Below the pieces are notes generated by a model. The model was given only the letters and a program-made list of their open reading frames with translations. It made no database searches and was not told the origin of the DNA. A stretch of DNA of 31,731 nt from Lachnospiraceae bacterium UBA7110 (GTDB taxonomy: Bacteria; Bacillota; Clostridia; Lachnospirales; Lachnospiraceae): positions 1 to 31,731 of the forward strand of contig DKYC01000048.1 in the NCBI GenBank assembly GCA_002492295.1, written 5' to 3'. The position numbers and the translations under genes are program-made. Shown piece after piece: positions 8,294 through 16,018 of this stretch. Each line of letters begins with the position of its first letter. Position 1 is the stretch's first letter.

Positions 8294-9452
8294 TCCCGCT
8301 CTTATCAATTACATCAATCGCTTCCAGGAGCGTTTCCGGGGGAAGCACAAGCGCAAAACGCACATAGCCTTCGCCCATGCTTCCGAACGCGTCGCCGGGC
8401 GTGCAGATAACGCCTGTCCGTTCCATTAATTCCATGCAGAATTCCTGTGATGTATTAAAATTAGGCGGAATTTTTGCCCATGCAAACATTGTGCCTTCAC
8501 TTTTGCGTACATCCCATCCGATGGAGCGCAGACCGTTGTAGAGCACGTCGCGGCGTTCCTGGTATTTTTGGCATTGCTCCTTGACGCCGTCAAGGGGACC
8601 GGTGAGCGCGGCGATAGCGGCATGCTGTATCGGGAGAAACATACCGAAATCGTACTGTGAGCGCAGTAACTTTACGGCGTCCACCACGTCCTTATTTCCG
8701 ACTACGAAGGAAACCCTTGCGCCAGTGAGGTTAAACGATTTGGAGAGCGAGAATAATTCCACGCCAAGTTCTTTCGCCTCGGGAAGCTCTAAAAAAGAGC
8801 CGCCGTATACGTCGTCATAGATAATGTCCGAATAGGCGTTATCATGTACGATAATGATATTGTACTTTTTCGCAAAAGCGATAAGCTCATCGTAAAATCT
8901 GCGCGGCGCGACCGCACAGACGGGATTGTACGGGTAGGAAACCATAATATATTTTGCGCGTTCTGCAATATCTTTCGGAATTTCATCAAAACGCGGAAGA
9001 AACTGGTTTTCCTCCTTCAAATCATAAAAATACTGCTCGGCGTATCCGAAATATGCGCCGACTTCGAAGACGGGGTACCCTGGATTGGGCAGAAGCACTA
9101 CATCCCCTTCGTTACACAGCGCCATGCCGATATGGGCAATGCCTTCCTGCGAGCCGTTTACGGAAGTGATTTCATCTGGGGAAAGCGTTACGCCGAAGCG
9201 TTTTTGGTAGTATGCCTGTACTGCCTGCGTCAGTTCCGGCAGATCCCGGAGGGCATAGTGGAAATTTTCGGGGTTTTTGGCGGCACTGACCAGTGCCTCC
9301 TGGATATGCGGAAACACAGGAAAATCAGGTGTTCCCACAGAGAGGTTGTAGACCTTTTTCCCGGTCTTAAGCAGGGCGTCTTTTTTGGCATCCAGCGCCG
9401 CAAATATTCCGGTTTGGAAATGTGAAAGGCGCTTTGAGGATTCTATTTTCAT
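8280..9452 (-). CDS. PLP-dependent class I/II aminotransferase (LL-DAP/alanine aminotransferase-like)
   Basis: The 390-residue fold-type I aminotransferase has the phosphate and ring contacts YPYNP (Asn176), HDNAY (Asp204, Tyr207), the PLP lysine Lys238 in SLSKSFNLTGAR and Arg246. NLSVGTPDFP near the N-terminus is typical of the MalY/DapL/AlaAT-like group. It transfers an amino group between an amino acid and a 2-oxo acid in the cytoplasm; the substrate is not decidable here, with LL-diaminopimelate, alanine or aspartate possible. Two starts are credible. The ATG at 9452 has AAGGA 7 nt away. The ATG at 9479 has GGAGG 5 nt away and adds a very basic nine-residue lead. A sigma-A promoter lies at 9520-9548. 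Confidence 0.88.
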   Translation of the reverse strand: MKIESSKRLSHFQTGIFAALDAKKDALLKTGKKVYNLSVGTPDFPVFPHIQEALVSAAKNPENFHYALRDLPELTQAVQAYYQKRFGVTLSPDEITSVNGSQEGIAHIGMALCNEGDVVLLPNPGYPVFEVGAYFGYAEQYFYDLKEENQFLPRFDEIPKDIAERAKYIMVSYPYNPVCAVAPRRFYDELIAFAKKYNIIIVHDNAYSDIIYDDVYGGSFLELPEAKELGVELFSLSKSFNLTGARVSFVVGNKDVVDAVKLLRSQYDFGMFLPIQHAAIAALTGPLDGVKEQCQKYQERRDVLYNGLRSIGWDVRKSEGTMFAWAKIPPNFNTSQEFCMELMERTGVICTPGDAFGSMGEGYVRFALVLPPETLLEAIDVIDKSGIIRH

Positions 9453-9519
9453 AATCGGTTCCTTCTTTCTTTTCTTCATTCTTTCCTCCGTACATTTTTC
9501 GTGTACTTTGTCTGAATCG

Positions 9520-9548
9520 GGTATACCATATTGTGGGAAGAAAGTCAA
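9520..9548 (-). promoter_or_regulatory. Sigma-A promoter for the aminotransferase gene
   Basis: On the - strand TTGACT (9548-9543) is separated by exactly 17 nt from TATACC (9525-9520). The start of transcription would lie near 9513, leaving a leader of about 35-60 nt. The -35 touches the edge of the hairpin at 9547-9589. Confidence 0.6.
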
Positions 9549-9589
9549 ATAAATTGCACCGTCCCATATGGGAACGATGCAATTTATTT
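9547..9589 (-). terminator. Long hairpin at the end of the radical SAM gene
   Basis: A nearly perfect inverted repeat of about 19 bp has AAATAAATTGCA on the left and TGCAATTTATTT on the right, around a CCCATATGGG core. It overlaps the stop codon of the - strand gene, and the outer part is U-rich on either strand. It probably terminates the kinase/transporter/radical SAM transcript, separating it from the aminotransferase promoter. Confidence 0.65.
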
Positions 9590-10184
9590 AACTGTATTTG
9601 CGTATTTTTAAATAAATTCCCCGCTCATCCGCAATCCGTTGGCATTGGGCGATTTCATCCGCGGGAAGTACATCCACGATTGACAGCTGTGTGTGCGAAA
9701 ATGCTGTCTGTGCAAGTGAAGCAAATTCGAGCAGTGCGGGGAATGCATTCTCAAATTGCGGTCTTGTCACGGCATTGTATTTTTCGGCAGTCGGTGCGTT
9801 CAGGCTGATGGAAACGCTGTCAATCACGGCGGAAAGTTCAGGCACAATATTGCGCTTGTGATAGAGGTTTCCAAGCCCGTTGGTGTTGAGGCGGATGTGC
9901 AGCCCGTATGTTTCCCTTGCGTATTTGGCGCTTTCCAGTAAAATGTCAAGCGCACAGGTCGGTTCGCCGTATCCGCAGAATACAAGCTCCTGATATCCTG
10001 TAAAGTCGAAATTGTCCATTGCTGCCTTGATTTCTTCGAGTGTAGGGTCTTTTTTGTGCCAAAGCGTTTCAGCATCGCCTACACCGTCTTTTAGGGAGCG
10101 TACGCAGAAGGTGCAGCTGCAGTCGCATTTGTTTGTAATGTTTGCGTACACCTGGTTCTTATAGGTATATAAAATATCTGCCAT
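9588..10184 (-). CDS. Radical SAM protein, TatD-associated type
   Basis: The 198-residue protein has the CX3CX2C cluster motif near the N-terminus (Cys20, Cys24, Cys27), followed by VFCGYGEPT and RLNTNGLG, the usual SAM-binding and barrel strands. Its shortness and the NITNKCDCSCTFC start match the small radical SAM family often found beside TatD DNases (TIGR04038 type). It would bind a [4Fe-4S] cluster and cleave S-adenosylmethionine; the substrate is unknown. No tatD gene is present in this window, so the usual partner is elsewhere or absent. It lies 49 nt after the ECF transporter gene with no clear terminator between, so co-transcription is likely. AAGGAAGGA precedes the start. Confidence 0.85.
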   Translation of the reverse strand: MADILYTYKNQVYANITNKCDCSCTFCVRSLKDGVGDAETLWHKKDPTLEEIKAAMDNFDFTGYQELVFCGYGEPTCALDILLESAKYARETYGLHIRLNTNGLGNLYHKRNIVPELSAVIDSVSISLNAPTAEKYNAVTRPQFENAFPALLEFASLAQTAFSHTQLSIVDVLPADEIAQCQRIADERGIYLKIRKYS

Positions 10185-10233
10185 TTCTGTCCTGTTCCTT
10201 CCTTTTTACATTCATAAATTATATTAATATTGT

Positions 10234-10776
10234 CTATAGCTGCTGGTTCAGTTTTGCCTTGATATGTACCCTGTCAAGCGCTATACCGAATATAATAAAG
10301 AAGACTGCACTTCCGCCTGACTGGATCAGACTGCCCGACATGGATGCGATGAATGCGCTGCCAAATGAGCCAAAAAGAATATATTCGGCAAAGAAATAGC
10401 AGACACCGGAGATGAAGTAGGCAATCACGGTCGCAATTACGTTTCGCGGCGTGACAATTTTTGCCGCTTTGTTTGTAAAAGGAATGGTAATCAGCATTTT
10501 GATGATAATGGTTGCGGGCGCCCACATGGGAGCGGTCATTAAATCCGCAAGTCCGCCGCCAATCGCTGCCGCGGCAAGTGCATACGGTGTGGGGAGCAAT
10601 GCGGCGGCGATGTATATCAGCGAATCGCCAAAGTGGATATATCCTCCGTTTACCCCGACCGGAACATGGCAGATGTAAGCGGTCATCAGTGCAATCATCG
10701 CTGCCATCAGTCCTGTGAGTGTGATGTAACGCATCTTTACGGATTGTGTTACTTTTGTGTTGGTTGATGCTTTCAT
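10234..10776 (-). CDS. ECF transporter S component (TIGR04002-like)
   Basis: The 180-residue, highly hydrophobic protein has about five to six membrane segments. Signature stretches are ICHVPVGVNGGYIHFGDSLIYIAAALLPTPYA, an S-component pattern in which the GYIHFGD loop is the hallmark, and GGGLADLMTAP. S components bind a vitamin and pair with the shared EcfAA'T energising module, which is not in this window. A GGAGGAG site 7 nt before the ATG fixes the start. The gene lies 35 nt downstream of a pyridoxamine kinase gene on the same strand, which suggests a vitamin B6 compound as substrate. The family call is good; the substrate is inferred from neighbourhood only. Confidence 0.85.
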   Translation of the reverse strand: MKASTNTKVTQSVKMRYITLTGLMAAMIALMTAYICHVPVGVNGGYIHFGDSLIYIAAALLPTPYALAAAAIGGGLADLMTAPMWAPATIIIKMLITIPFTNKAAKIVTPRNVIATVIAYFISGVCYFFAEYILFGSFGSAFIASMSGSLIQSGGSAVFFIIFGIALDRVHIKAKLNQQL

Positions 10777-10811
10777 AATGGTTCTCCTCCATAAATTATA
10801 TTTTTACTTTT

Positions 10812-11669
10812 TTATTTTTTGTCAATCAGTCTTCCGAGATACTTTTCAAAATCAACGCCTTGGTTGCTCTCTACATGTGCCGCCACAGCATCCTCAATGG
10901 CGGGCTTTAGGAAGTACGCGGCTTTTTTTGCGGCATCCTCCACGGTAAGACCATTTACTAACGATGCGCAGATGACTGCGGAAAAAAGGTCGCCCGTTCC
11001 GGAAAAGCTTTGCGGGATATAGGGTGTCTCATGGTAAAAATGATAATCTGCGGTTACCGCAAGATTTCCCATGAAAATGCCCTTTGGTGTCTGTCTGATA
11101 ATTCCCGTTACGAGTACGCAGGCACTTTTGGGCATTGTCTGCAAAAGCTTTACTGCGGTATCTAAAATGCGTGCCAGGTAGTCGTCATTTTTTGAAAAGG
11201 CGGTGAGCACCGTATAGTCCGTTTCCGTTAAAAGACAAAGTTCCGTGAGGTTGGGCGTCGTGATGCTTGCGCGTGCGCACAGCTGTTTCATTCCGTCTAA
11301 AAGCGCTTTGCTGAACGCCTTGATGTGCCTGCCGTCGTCGCCCATAACCGGGTCGGCGAGATATATTGTGCTGTCTGTCTGAAACGCGTCCAAAACATGA
11401 AATACTTTTTGGATTTGACTGGGACCTGCAAGATAACCGGAATGGATACCGTCAAACTGTACGCCCATTTTTTTCCATTCGTTCGTAAAAAAGTCCATCC
11501 GGTCCGTATAGTCGTCGCAGTAAAAGCTTGGAAAACCTGTCTGCGCGGACAAAACAGCCGTCGGCAGCGGCACTGCATGGATTCCCATGACGGACACGAC
11601 GGAAATTGCCGCGGTGAGCGAGCATTTTCCGAAGCCGGATAAATCATTTATAAGTGCTATTTTCTTCAT
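10812..11669 (-). CDS. Pyridoxamine/pyridoxal kinase (PdxY/ThiD-like)
   Basis: The 285-residue ribokinase-superfamily enzyme phosphorylates B6 vitamers to feed PLP synthesis. Visible are INDLSGFGKCSL at the N-terminus, the substrate loop PTAVLSAQTGFP, DPVMGDDG (106-113), TPNLTE (138-143), and the anion-hole/base motif SGTGD with catalytic Asp227. The length is normal. A GGGAGG site lies upstream of the ATG, but with about 15 nt of spacing, which is long. The gene heads a group with an ECF S component and a radical SAM gene, fitting uptake followed by trapping of vitamin B6. A hydroxymethylpyrimidine kinase is the main alternative. Confidence 0.87.
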   Translation of the reverse strand: MKKIALINDLSGFGKCSLTAAISVVSVMGIHAVPLPTAVLSAQTGFPSFYCDDYTDRMDFFTNEWKKMGVQFDGIHSGYLAGPSQIQKVFHVLDAFQTDSTIYLADPVMGDDGRHIKAFSKALLDGMKQLCARASITTPNLTELCLLTETDYTVLTAFSKNDDYLARILDTAVKLLQTMPKSACVLVTGIIRQTPKGIFMGNLAVTADYHFYHETPYIPQSFSGTGDLFSAVICASLVNGLTVEDAAKKAAYFLKPAIEDAVAAHVESNQGVDFEKYLGRLIDKK

Positions 11670-11748
11670 TGCTGTGACTACAATCCTCCCGGGTATTTTG
11701 AAATTTCATTTTATGCGGCTTTACTGAAATATATGTTGGCATTTGGTA

Positions 11749-11769
11749 CCTGTGGAGCCGCCCCACAGG
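11749..11769. other. Small perfect hairpin in a divergent intergenic region
   Basis: CCTGTGG (11749-11755) pairs perfectly with CCACAGG (11763-11769) over a 7-nt loop. No T-run follows on either strand, so it is not a standard terminator. It lies between the divergent kinase gene and the promoter at 11852 and could be an operator or an RNA structure in the kinase leader. The rest of 11670-11851 is AT-rich and shows nothing else I can assign. Confidence 0.35.
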
Positions 11770-11851
11770 AACTAAATATTAATATATCGCATAAATGTCA
11801 TTAAAAAAATACACAATTTTAATATTTTTTAAGGGGACAGTTTAAAAAGAG

Positions 11852-11880
11852 TTGAGAAAATTGGCATATGGTCTTATAAT
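11852..11880 (+). promoter_or_regulatory. Strong sigma-A promoter of the CotH operon
   Basis: TTGAGA (11852-11857) is followed after 17 nt by a perfect TATAAT (11875-11880). Transcription should begin near 11887, about 48 nt before the ATG at 11935. The next clear promoter on this strand is upstream of moxR, so this one probably drives the genes to 21285. Confidence 0.8.
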
Positions 11881-11934
11881 TTTATATAACTGGACTGTAA
11901 ATTGCGCATAACAAGAGGAGCATGGTTATTGCAG

Positions 11935-13686
11935 ATGGGAATATATAACAGGAAATTAAAGACTGTACTGATTTTGTTTCTGATTACCGCGGTTACATTG
12001 CTGATATATCTGAAAGCAGGTATCGCAGATTTCATGGAACGCACGGAATATATTGAAACCTATAATAGTCAGCAGGATTATCTGACGGTATCTTTATGGA
12101 ACGGCGTGACGGACAATTCACGCGGCGGTTATCAGATATTCATTAACTGGTGGTGTAAGGAAAAGGACAGCCATTATGTGCTGTTTGTGCCCGGCAGCAT
12201 GAAATCGGAAAAGCTGTACTGGGTTTTTGGGGGACAGGGGGAAATCCTGCTTGATGGTAAGAGAATAAGGAATGGCGATGCGTTTCATTGTGACAGTGGG
12301 CAGCATGAACTTGCGTTTGCAGAAAACGGCGAATCAAAACAGTACAAACTGGACATATTGAATACGTCATGTATAACGACCCTGTTTTTGGAAACGGATT
12401 CCGGTTCTCTTTCCTATATTCATGAATCGAAGGAGAATTATGAGGGCGGGAGGTATCTGTTTTTGGATGAAAGAGGGAAGCCCTGCTATGAGGGGGAGCT
12501 TGAAAATATTCATTGCCGTGGAAATTCCTCCTATGAGGAAACGGACAAAAAATCGTACCTGATGACCTTTGGGGACAGGCAGGATCTGTTTGGAATGGGG
12601 GAAGATGCGGACTGGATACTGACTGCGAATGCTTTTGACAATACGCTTCTTAGGAACGTGCTTGCTTTTGAGCTTGCAAAGAGTCTGCAACTTGCATATA
12701 CGCCGGATGTCCGGTATACGGACGTGTATGCGAACGGAAATTTTATCGGGAATTATCTTTTGTCCGAAAAGGTGGAGATTGGAAAGAACCGTGTCGGCAT
12801 TACAAATCTTCAGAAAAAAATGAAAGAGTTAAATGCCCCGGGAGTGCTTTCGGAATACGAATTTTTCATGGAACAGCAGGGAAGGCTTTTCAGTACAAAG
12901 GGGTATCGGATTGAGAAGGAGCCGGAGGATATTTCAGGGGGGTATCTCCTTGAGCTGGAAACAAGCGACCGGTATGGACTGGAAGCAAGCGGATTTCTGA
13001 CATCAAGAATGCAGCCGGTGGTATTTACAAGTCCTAAATATGCATCGTACCGTCAGGTATCTTACGTTGCAAACAGGTACCAGGATTTTGAGGATGCGGT
13101 GTTCTCTGGGGATGGATACAATCCATATGAGCAGGGGATGCATTACAGCGATTATATTGATATGGAATCCTTTGCGCGGAAATATTTGCTGGAAGAACTG
13201 GTAAAAAACCTCGATGCATCGTTTACGAGCCAATACATTTATAAACCCGTTGACGCGGTGAGCACGAAGTTTTTTGCAGGTCCTGCATGGGATTATGATA
13301 AGTCGATAGCGGCATCGGGGATAACGGATGACGGCATTGACCTTCACGACGCCAAAGGTCTTTATGCGGCTTTGCAGAGAAAGGATTCTGATATATGGTA
13401 TGCGTTATACCAGCATGAGGACTTCAGGGTTTTGGCAGCACAAATCTTTTTTGCGGAGCTGGCGCCGCAAATCAGGGAATCATTTGATACGAGGGTGGAT
13501 GATTACAGGGATTTGATAGAAGAGTCCAATATCTGCAATATCGTCCGGTGGAATACATTTTCACAATACAGTGACCTGGAGGAAAAGCTGGACTGTTATG
13601 AAGAAAAAGTAAACGAGTTAAAGGATTTTATACAAAGGCGCACGGATTTTTTGGAAGATGAATGGAAGATATATGGAAATAAATAA
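11935..13686 (+). CDS. Membrane-anchored CotH-family kinase-like protein
   Basis: The 583-residue protein has one N-terminal membrane segment (about 10-28), an uncharacterised extracellular region (about 40-180) and a CotH domain. The CotH hallmarks are CRGNSS (194-199), DLFGMGEDADWILTAN (217-232), TLLRN (237-241), VYANGNFIGNYLLSEKVE (264-281), SGGYLLELE (334-342) and WDYDKS (452-457) with the metal-binding aspartates. CotH is an atypical protein kinase that phosphorylates spore coat proteins; many clostridial relatives are surface proteins of unknown target. The start is uncertain: the AGAGGAG at 11914-11920 is 14 nt from this ATG, while an in-frame TTG at 11929 has ideal spacing. The next gene follows after 18 nt. 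Confidence 0.85.
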   Translation: MGIYNRKLKTVLILFLITAVTLLIYLKAGIADFMERTEYIETYNSQQDYLTVSLWNGVTDNSRGGYQIFINWWCKEKDSHYVLFVPGSMKSEKLYWVFGGQGEILLDGKRIRNGDAFHCDSGQHELAFAENGESKQYKLDILNTSCITTLFLETDSGSLSYIHESKENYEGGRYLFLDERGKPCYEGELENIHCRGNSSYEETDKKSYLMTFGDRQDLFGMGEDADWILTANAFDNTLLRNVLAFELAKSLQLAYTPDVRYTDVYANGNFIGNYLLSEKVEIGKNRVGITNLQKKMKELNAPGVLSEYEFFMEQQGRLFSTKGYRIEKEPEDISGGYLLELETSDRYGLEASGFLTSRMQPVVFTSPKYASYRQVSYVANRYQDFEDAVFSGDGYNPYEQGMHYSDYIDMESFARKYLLEELVKNLDASFTSQYIYKPVDAVSTKFFAGPAWDYDKSIAASGITDDGIDLHDAKGLYAALQRKDSDIWYALYQHEDFRVLAAQIFFAELAPQIRESFDTRVDDYRDLIEESNICNIVRWNTFSQYSDLEEKLDCYEEKVNELKDFIQRRTDFLEDEWKIYGNK

Positions 13687-13704
13687 GGAAGGATTTGGAT
13701 TATT

Positions 13705-15984
13705 ATGATGATTGATATTTATGTGGATAAGCTGTATAAATATGAGAGAAAAGAAGAGCCATGTTTTATTGGAATTCCGGTGAAAAAAGGGATGCTTCAT
13801 GATATAACCGGGGTAACAGTATATCAGAAAGACCATGCGCTCCCAATCCAAAAAAAAGTAACGGCACGGCATGACGATGGGAGCGTGAAATTCCTGTTTT
13901 TGAGGTTCCTTGCGGATTTGCCCGCGAACCAGGGCGTTGTTTTACAGTGCGATTTGAACGCGCGGACGGACAGGAATCCGGATGCCTTTACGATTGCCGT
14001 TACGCAGGAGCAGGGCGGCATCAAAGTTGACACGGGTGTCATTTCCTTTGCGGTGGAAAACGATAGTGAGTGTATTTTCCAATATGTTGAGGCAGAGGGA
14101 AGACGTTACGAAAAGCAGCAGTTTACCGGACCTGTGCTTCGCGGCGGGGAAGGCGGGAGCTATCAGATGAAAATCGGTCAGTGGAACGTTGTGGAGAGCG
14201 GTGCAGTCTGTACGGTTTTAAAGGCAAATGGCACAAATGTGTGCGATAAACCGGATGCGGGGCAGATTGACTTTGAGGTGAAACTGACAGCATATGCCAA
14301 AAAGCCGTGGATTGAGGTTTCGTACCGTATTATTAATACGACGTTAAAACAGTTCCCGATTGCGTCGCTTGTGTTTGATGTAAAGCTTCAAAATCCTGAC
14401 GGAAACGGCAAAAAAATGACACAAGTGTCAGAAATCAGAACGTGTGCGGCGTCATCGAATTATAAAACGGATTTTCTGATTGGGGAACATGGGGAGACAG
14501 TTTCGAAATATGTGGATGCGGAAAGTCTTGTTTACGAGTCAAACGAGCACTTTGCGGAGGTTTTTTACGGTACGTTTTTTGCGGACAGCACGGATAAGGA
14601 CGGTGGAGTGTGTGCAACGGTTTTTCAGGCGCAGCAAAATTTCCCGAAAGCGGTACGCGCCGACAGCGAGGGCGTTTCGGTGATGCTGGTTCCGGATAAC
14701 GTGGGCAAGACCGTCATGACAAAGCCTGTCATGGAATCGGGGATGTCGCGGGAGCAGAAGTTTTTGCTGCATTTCCACGGCGCCAAAGAATCTTTGGAGG
14801 CGCTCGGCAACAGGAGCCTGATTTACCAGATGCCGGACAGACCGTATGTGCAGCCGGACGTTCACAGAAATTCGGGCTGTTATCTTGATATTTTTACGGA
14901 CAAGTTTATTCCGGAGGCGGAACAGGCGCTGATTGCAAAGGCGGACGGTCATGCGCGGGCATACGGGATGCTGAATTTCGGCGATACGCCTGATATGCAT
15001 TATACGGCGCAGGGCAGGGGCGGCGGCGATTTGGTGTGGAGCAACAATGAATATGATTTTCCGCACGCATGTGCGCTGTTATATGTGAGAAACGGGACAA
15101 GGCGTTTTCTCGATTACAATATCGCGGCGGTCAGCCACTGGATGGATGTGGATGTGTGTCATTTCAGCGATAATCCGCTGCTTTTGGGCGGTCAGTGGGA
15201 GCATACGAACGGGCACTGCCGCGGAAATGTGATACCACAGGAAAAACTGATGGTGTGCTCGCATCAGTGGGTGGAAGGTTTGCTGGACTACTATCATTTT
15301 ACGGGTGACGAGAGAGGATTGGAAACGGCGATTGGAATCGGGGAAAATGTGCTGCGCCTTTTGGATACGCCGATGTATGCGCAGGTCGGTGAGGTGAATG
15401 CGCGGGAAACCGGATGGGCGCTTCGTTCCCTGACGGCGCTTTATGTGGAAACAAATGACAGAAAATGGCTTGTGAAGGCGGATAAAATCATACAGGATTT
15501 CAAGGTATGGGGGGAGCAGTACGGCGGTGACTGGCTTGCGCCATATACGGACAATACAGTGGTCCGGGTAGGATTTATGATTTCGGTGGCGGTAGGAAGT
15601 CTGATGCGGTATTACCGTGTTTTTCCGAGTGCGGAATTAAAGACGATGATGATAGACGCGGTGGATGATTTGATTAAGAACTGTTATATGGAACGCACGG
15701 GACTGTTTTACTACAAGGAGCTGCCAAGTCTTGACCGGCTTGGAACAAACACGCTTTTGCTGGAATCACTTGTGATTGCGTATGAGCTGACGGGGGATAA
15801 GTCGTATTTAAAATACGGTGAGCAGACCTTTAAAAAGGCACTGTGTGAATCGTCAGGCAGTTCTTCGGGGAAAAAGACAATCTATGGCGATGCGGTTGTG
15901 GCAGGAAGCGGAAGTCCGAAAAATTTCGGACAGTGTTTTATTCCGCTTGCGATGTATTACAAGGCGGTTATGGAAAACAGGTAA
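13705..15984 (+). CDS. Exo-rhamnogalacturonan lyase-like protein (YetA/PL26 type)
   Basis: The 759-residue protein has an N-terminal beta domain of the RIFT-barrel kind (IGIPVKKGMLHD, then HDDGSVKFLFLRFLADLP), a large beta region, and a helical C-terminal half recalling an alpha/alpha toroid (HQWVEGLLDYYHFTGDERG, ARETGWALRSLTALY). This layout matches the exo-rhamnogalacturonan lyase family (PcRGLX, Bacillus YetA). No signal peptide is seen, so it would act inside the cell on imported oligosaccharides. AAGGAAGG precedes the ATG. It sits in an operon with a CotH-like protein and ABC transporter genes, an unusual place for a sugar lyase, so it may act on a different uronic-acid glycan. Family call moderate to good; activity unproven. 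Confidence 0.7.
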   Translation: MMIDIYVDKLYKYERKEEPCFIGIPVKKGMLHDITGVTVYQKDHALPIQKKVTARHDDGSVKFLFLRFLADLPANQGVVLQCDLNARTDRNPDAFTIAVTQEQGGIKVDTGVISFAVENDSECIFQYVEAEGRRYEKQQFTGPVLRGGEGGSYQMKIGQWNVVESGAVCTVLKANGTNVCDKPDAGQIDFEVKLTAYAKKPWIEVSYRIINTTLKQFPIASLVFDVKLQNPDGNGKKMTQVSEIRTCAASSNYKTDFLIGEHGETVSKYVDAESLVYESNEHFAEVFYGTFFADSTDKDGGVCATVFQAQQNFPKAVRADSEGVSVMLVPDNVGKTVMTKPVMESGMSREQKFLLHFHGAKESLEALGNRSLIYQMPDRPYVQPDVHRNSGCYLDIFTDKFIPEAEQALIAKADGHARAYGMLNFGDTPDMHYTAQGRGGGDLVWSNNEYDFPHACALLYVRNGTRRFLDYNIAAVSHWMDVDVCHFSDNPLLLGGQWEHTNGHCRGNVIPQEKLMVCSHQWVEGLLDYYHFTGDERGLETAIGIGENVLRLLDTPMYAQVGEVNARETGWALRSLTALYVETNDRKWLVKADKIIQDFKVWGEQYGGDWLAPYTDNTVVRVGFMISVAVGSLMRYYRVFPSAELKTMMIDAVDDLIKNCYMERTGLFYYKELPSLDRLGTNTLLLESLVIAYELTGDKSYLKYGEQTFKKALCESSGSSSGKKTIYGDAVVAGSGSPKNFGQCFIPLAMYYKAVMENR

Positions 15985-16018
15985 TATAAAAGCGGAATGT
16001 ATAAGGGGTAGTATTAGA

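Noticed and set aside
8844..9425. 193-codon + strand reading frame
   Set aside because: It lies wholly opposite the aminotransferase gene, has no ribosome site and resembles no protein. It is a shadow of the strong codon bias.
11922..11948. Eight-codon frame directly behind the ribosome site of the CotH gene
   Set aside because: Spacing of one base to AGGAG is too short and the frame is tiny. It is more likely a by-product of the true start at 11929 or 11935.
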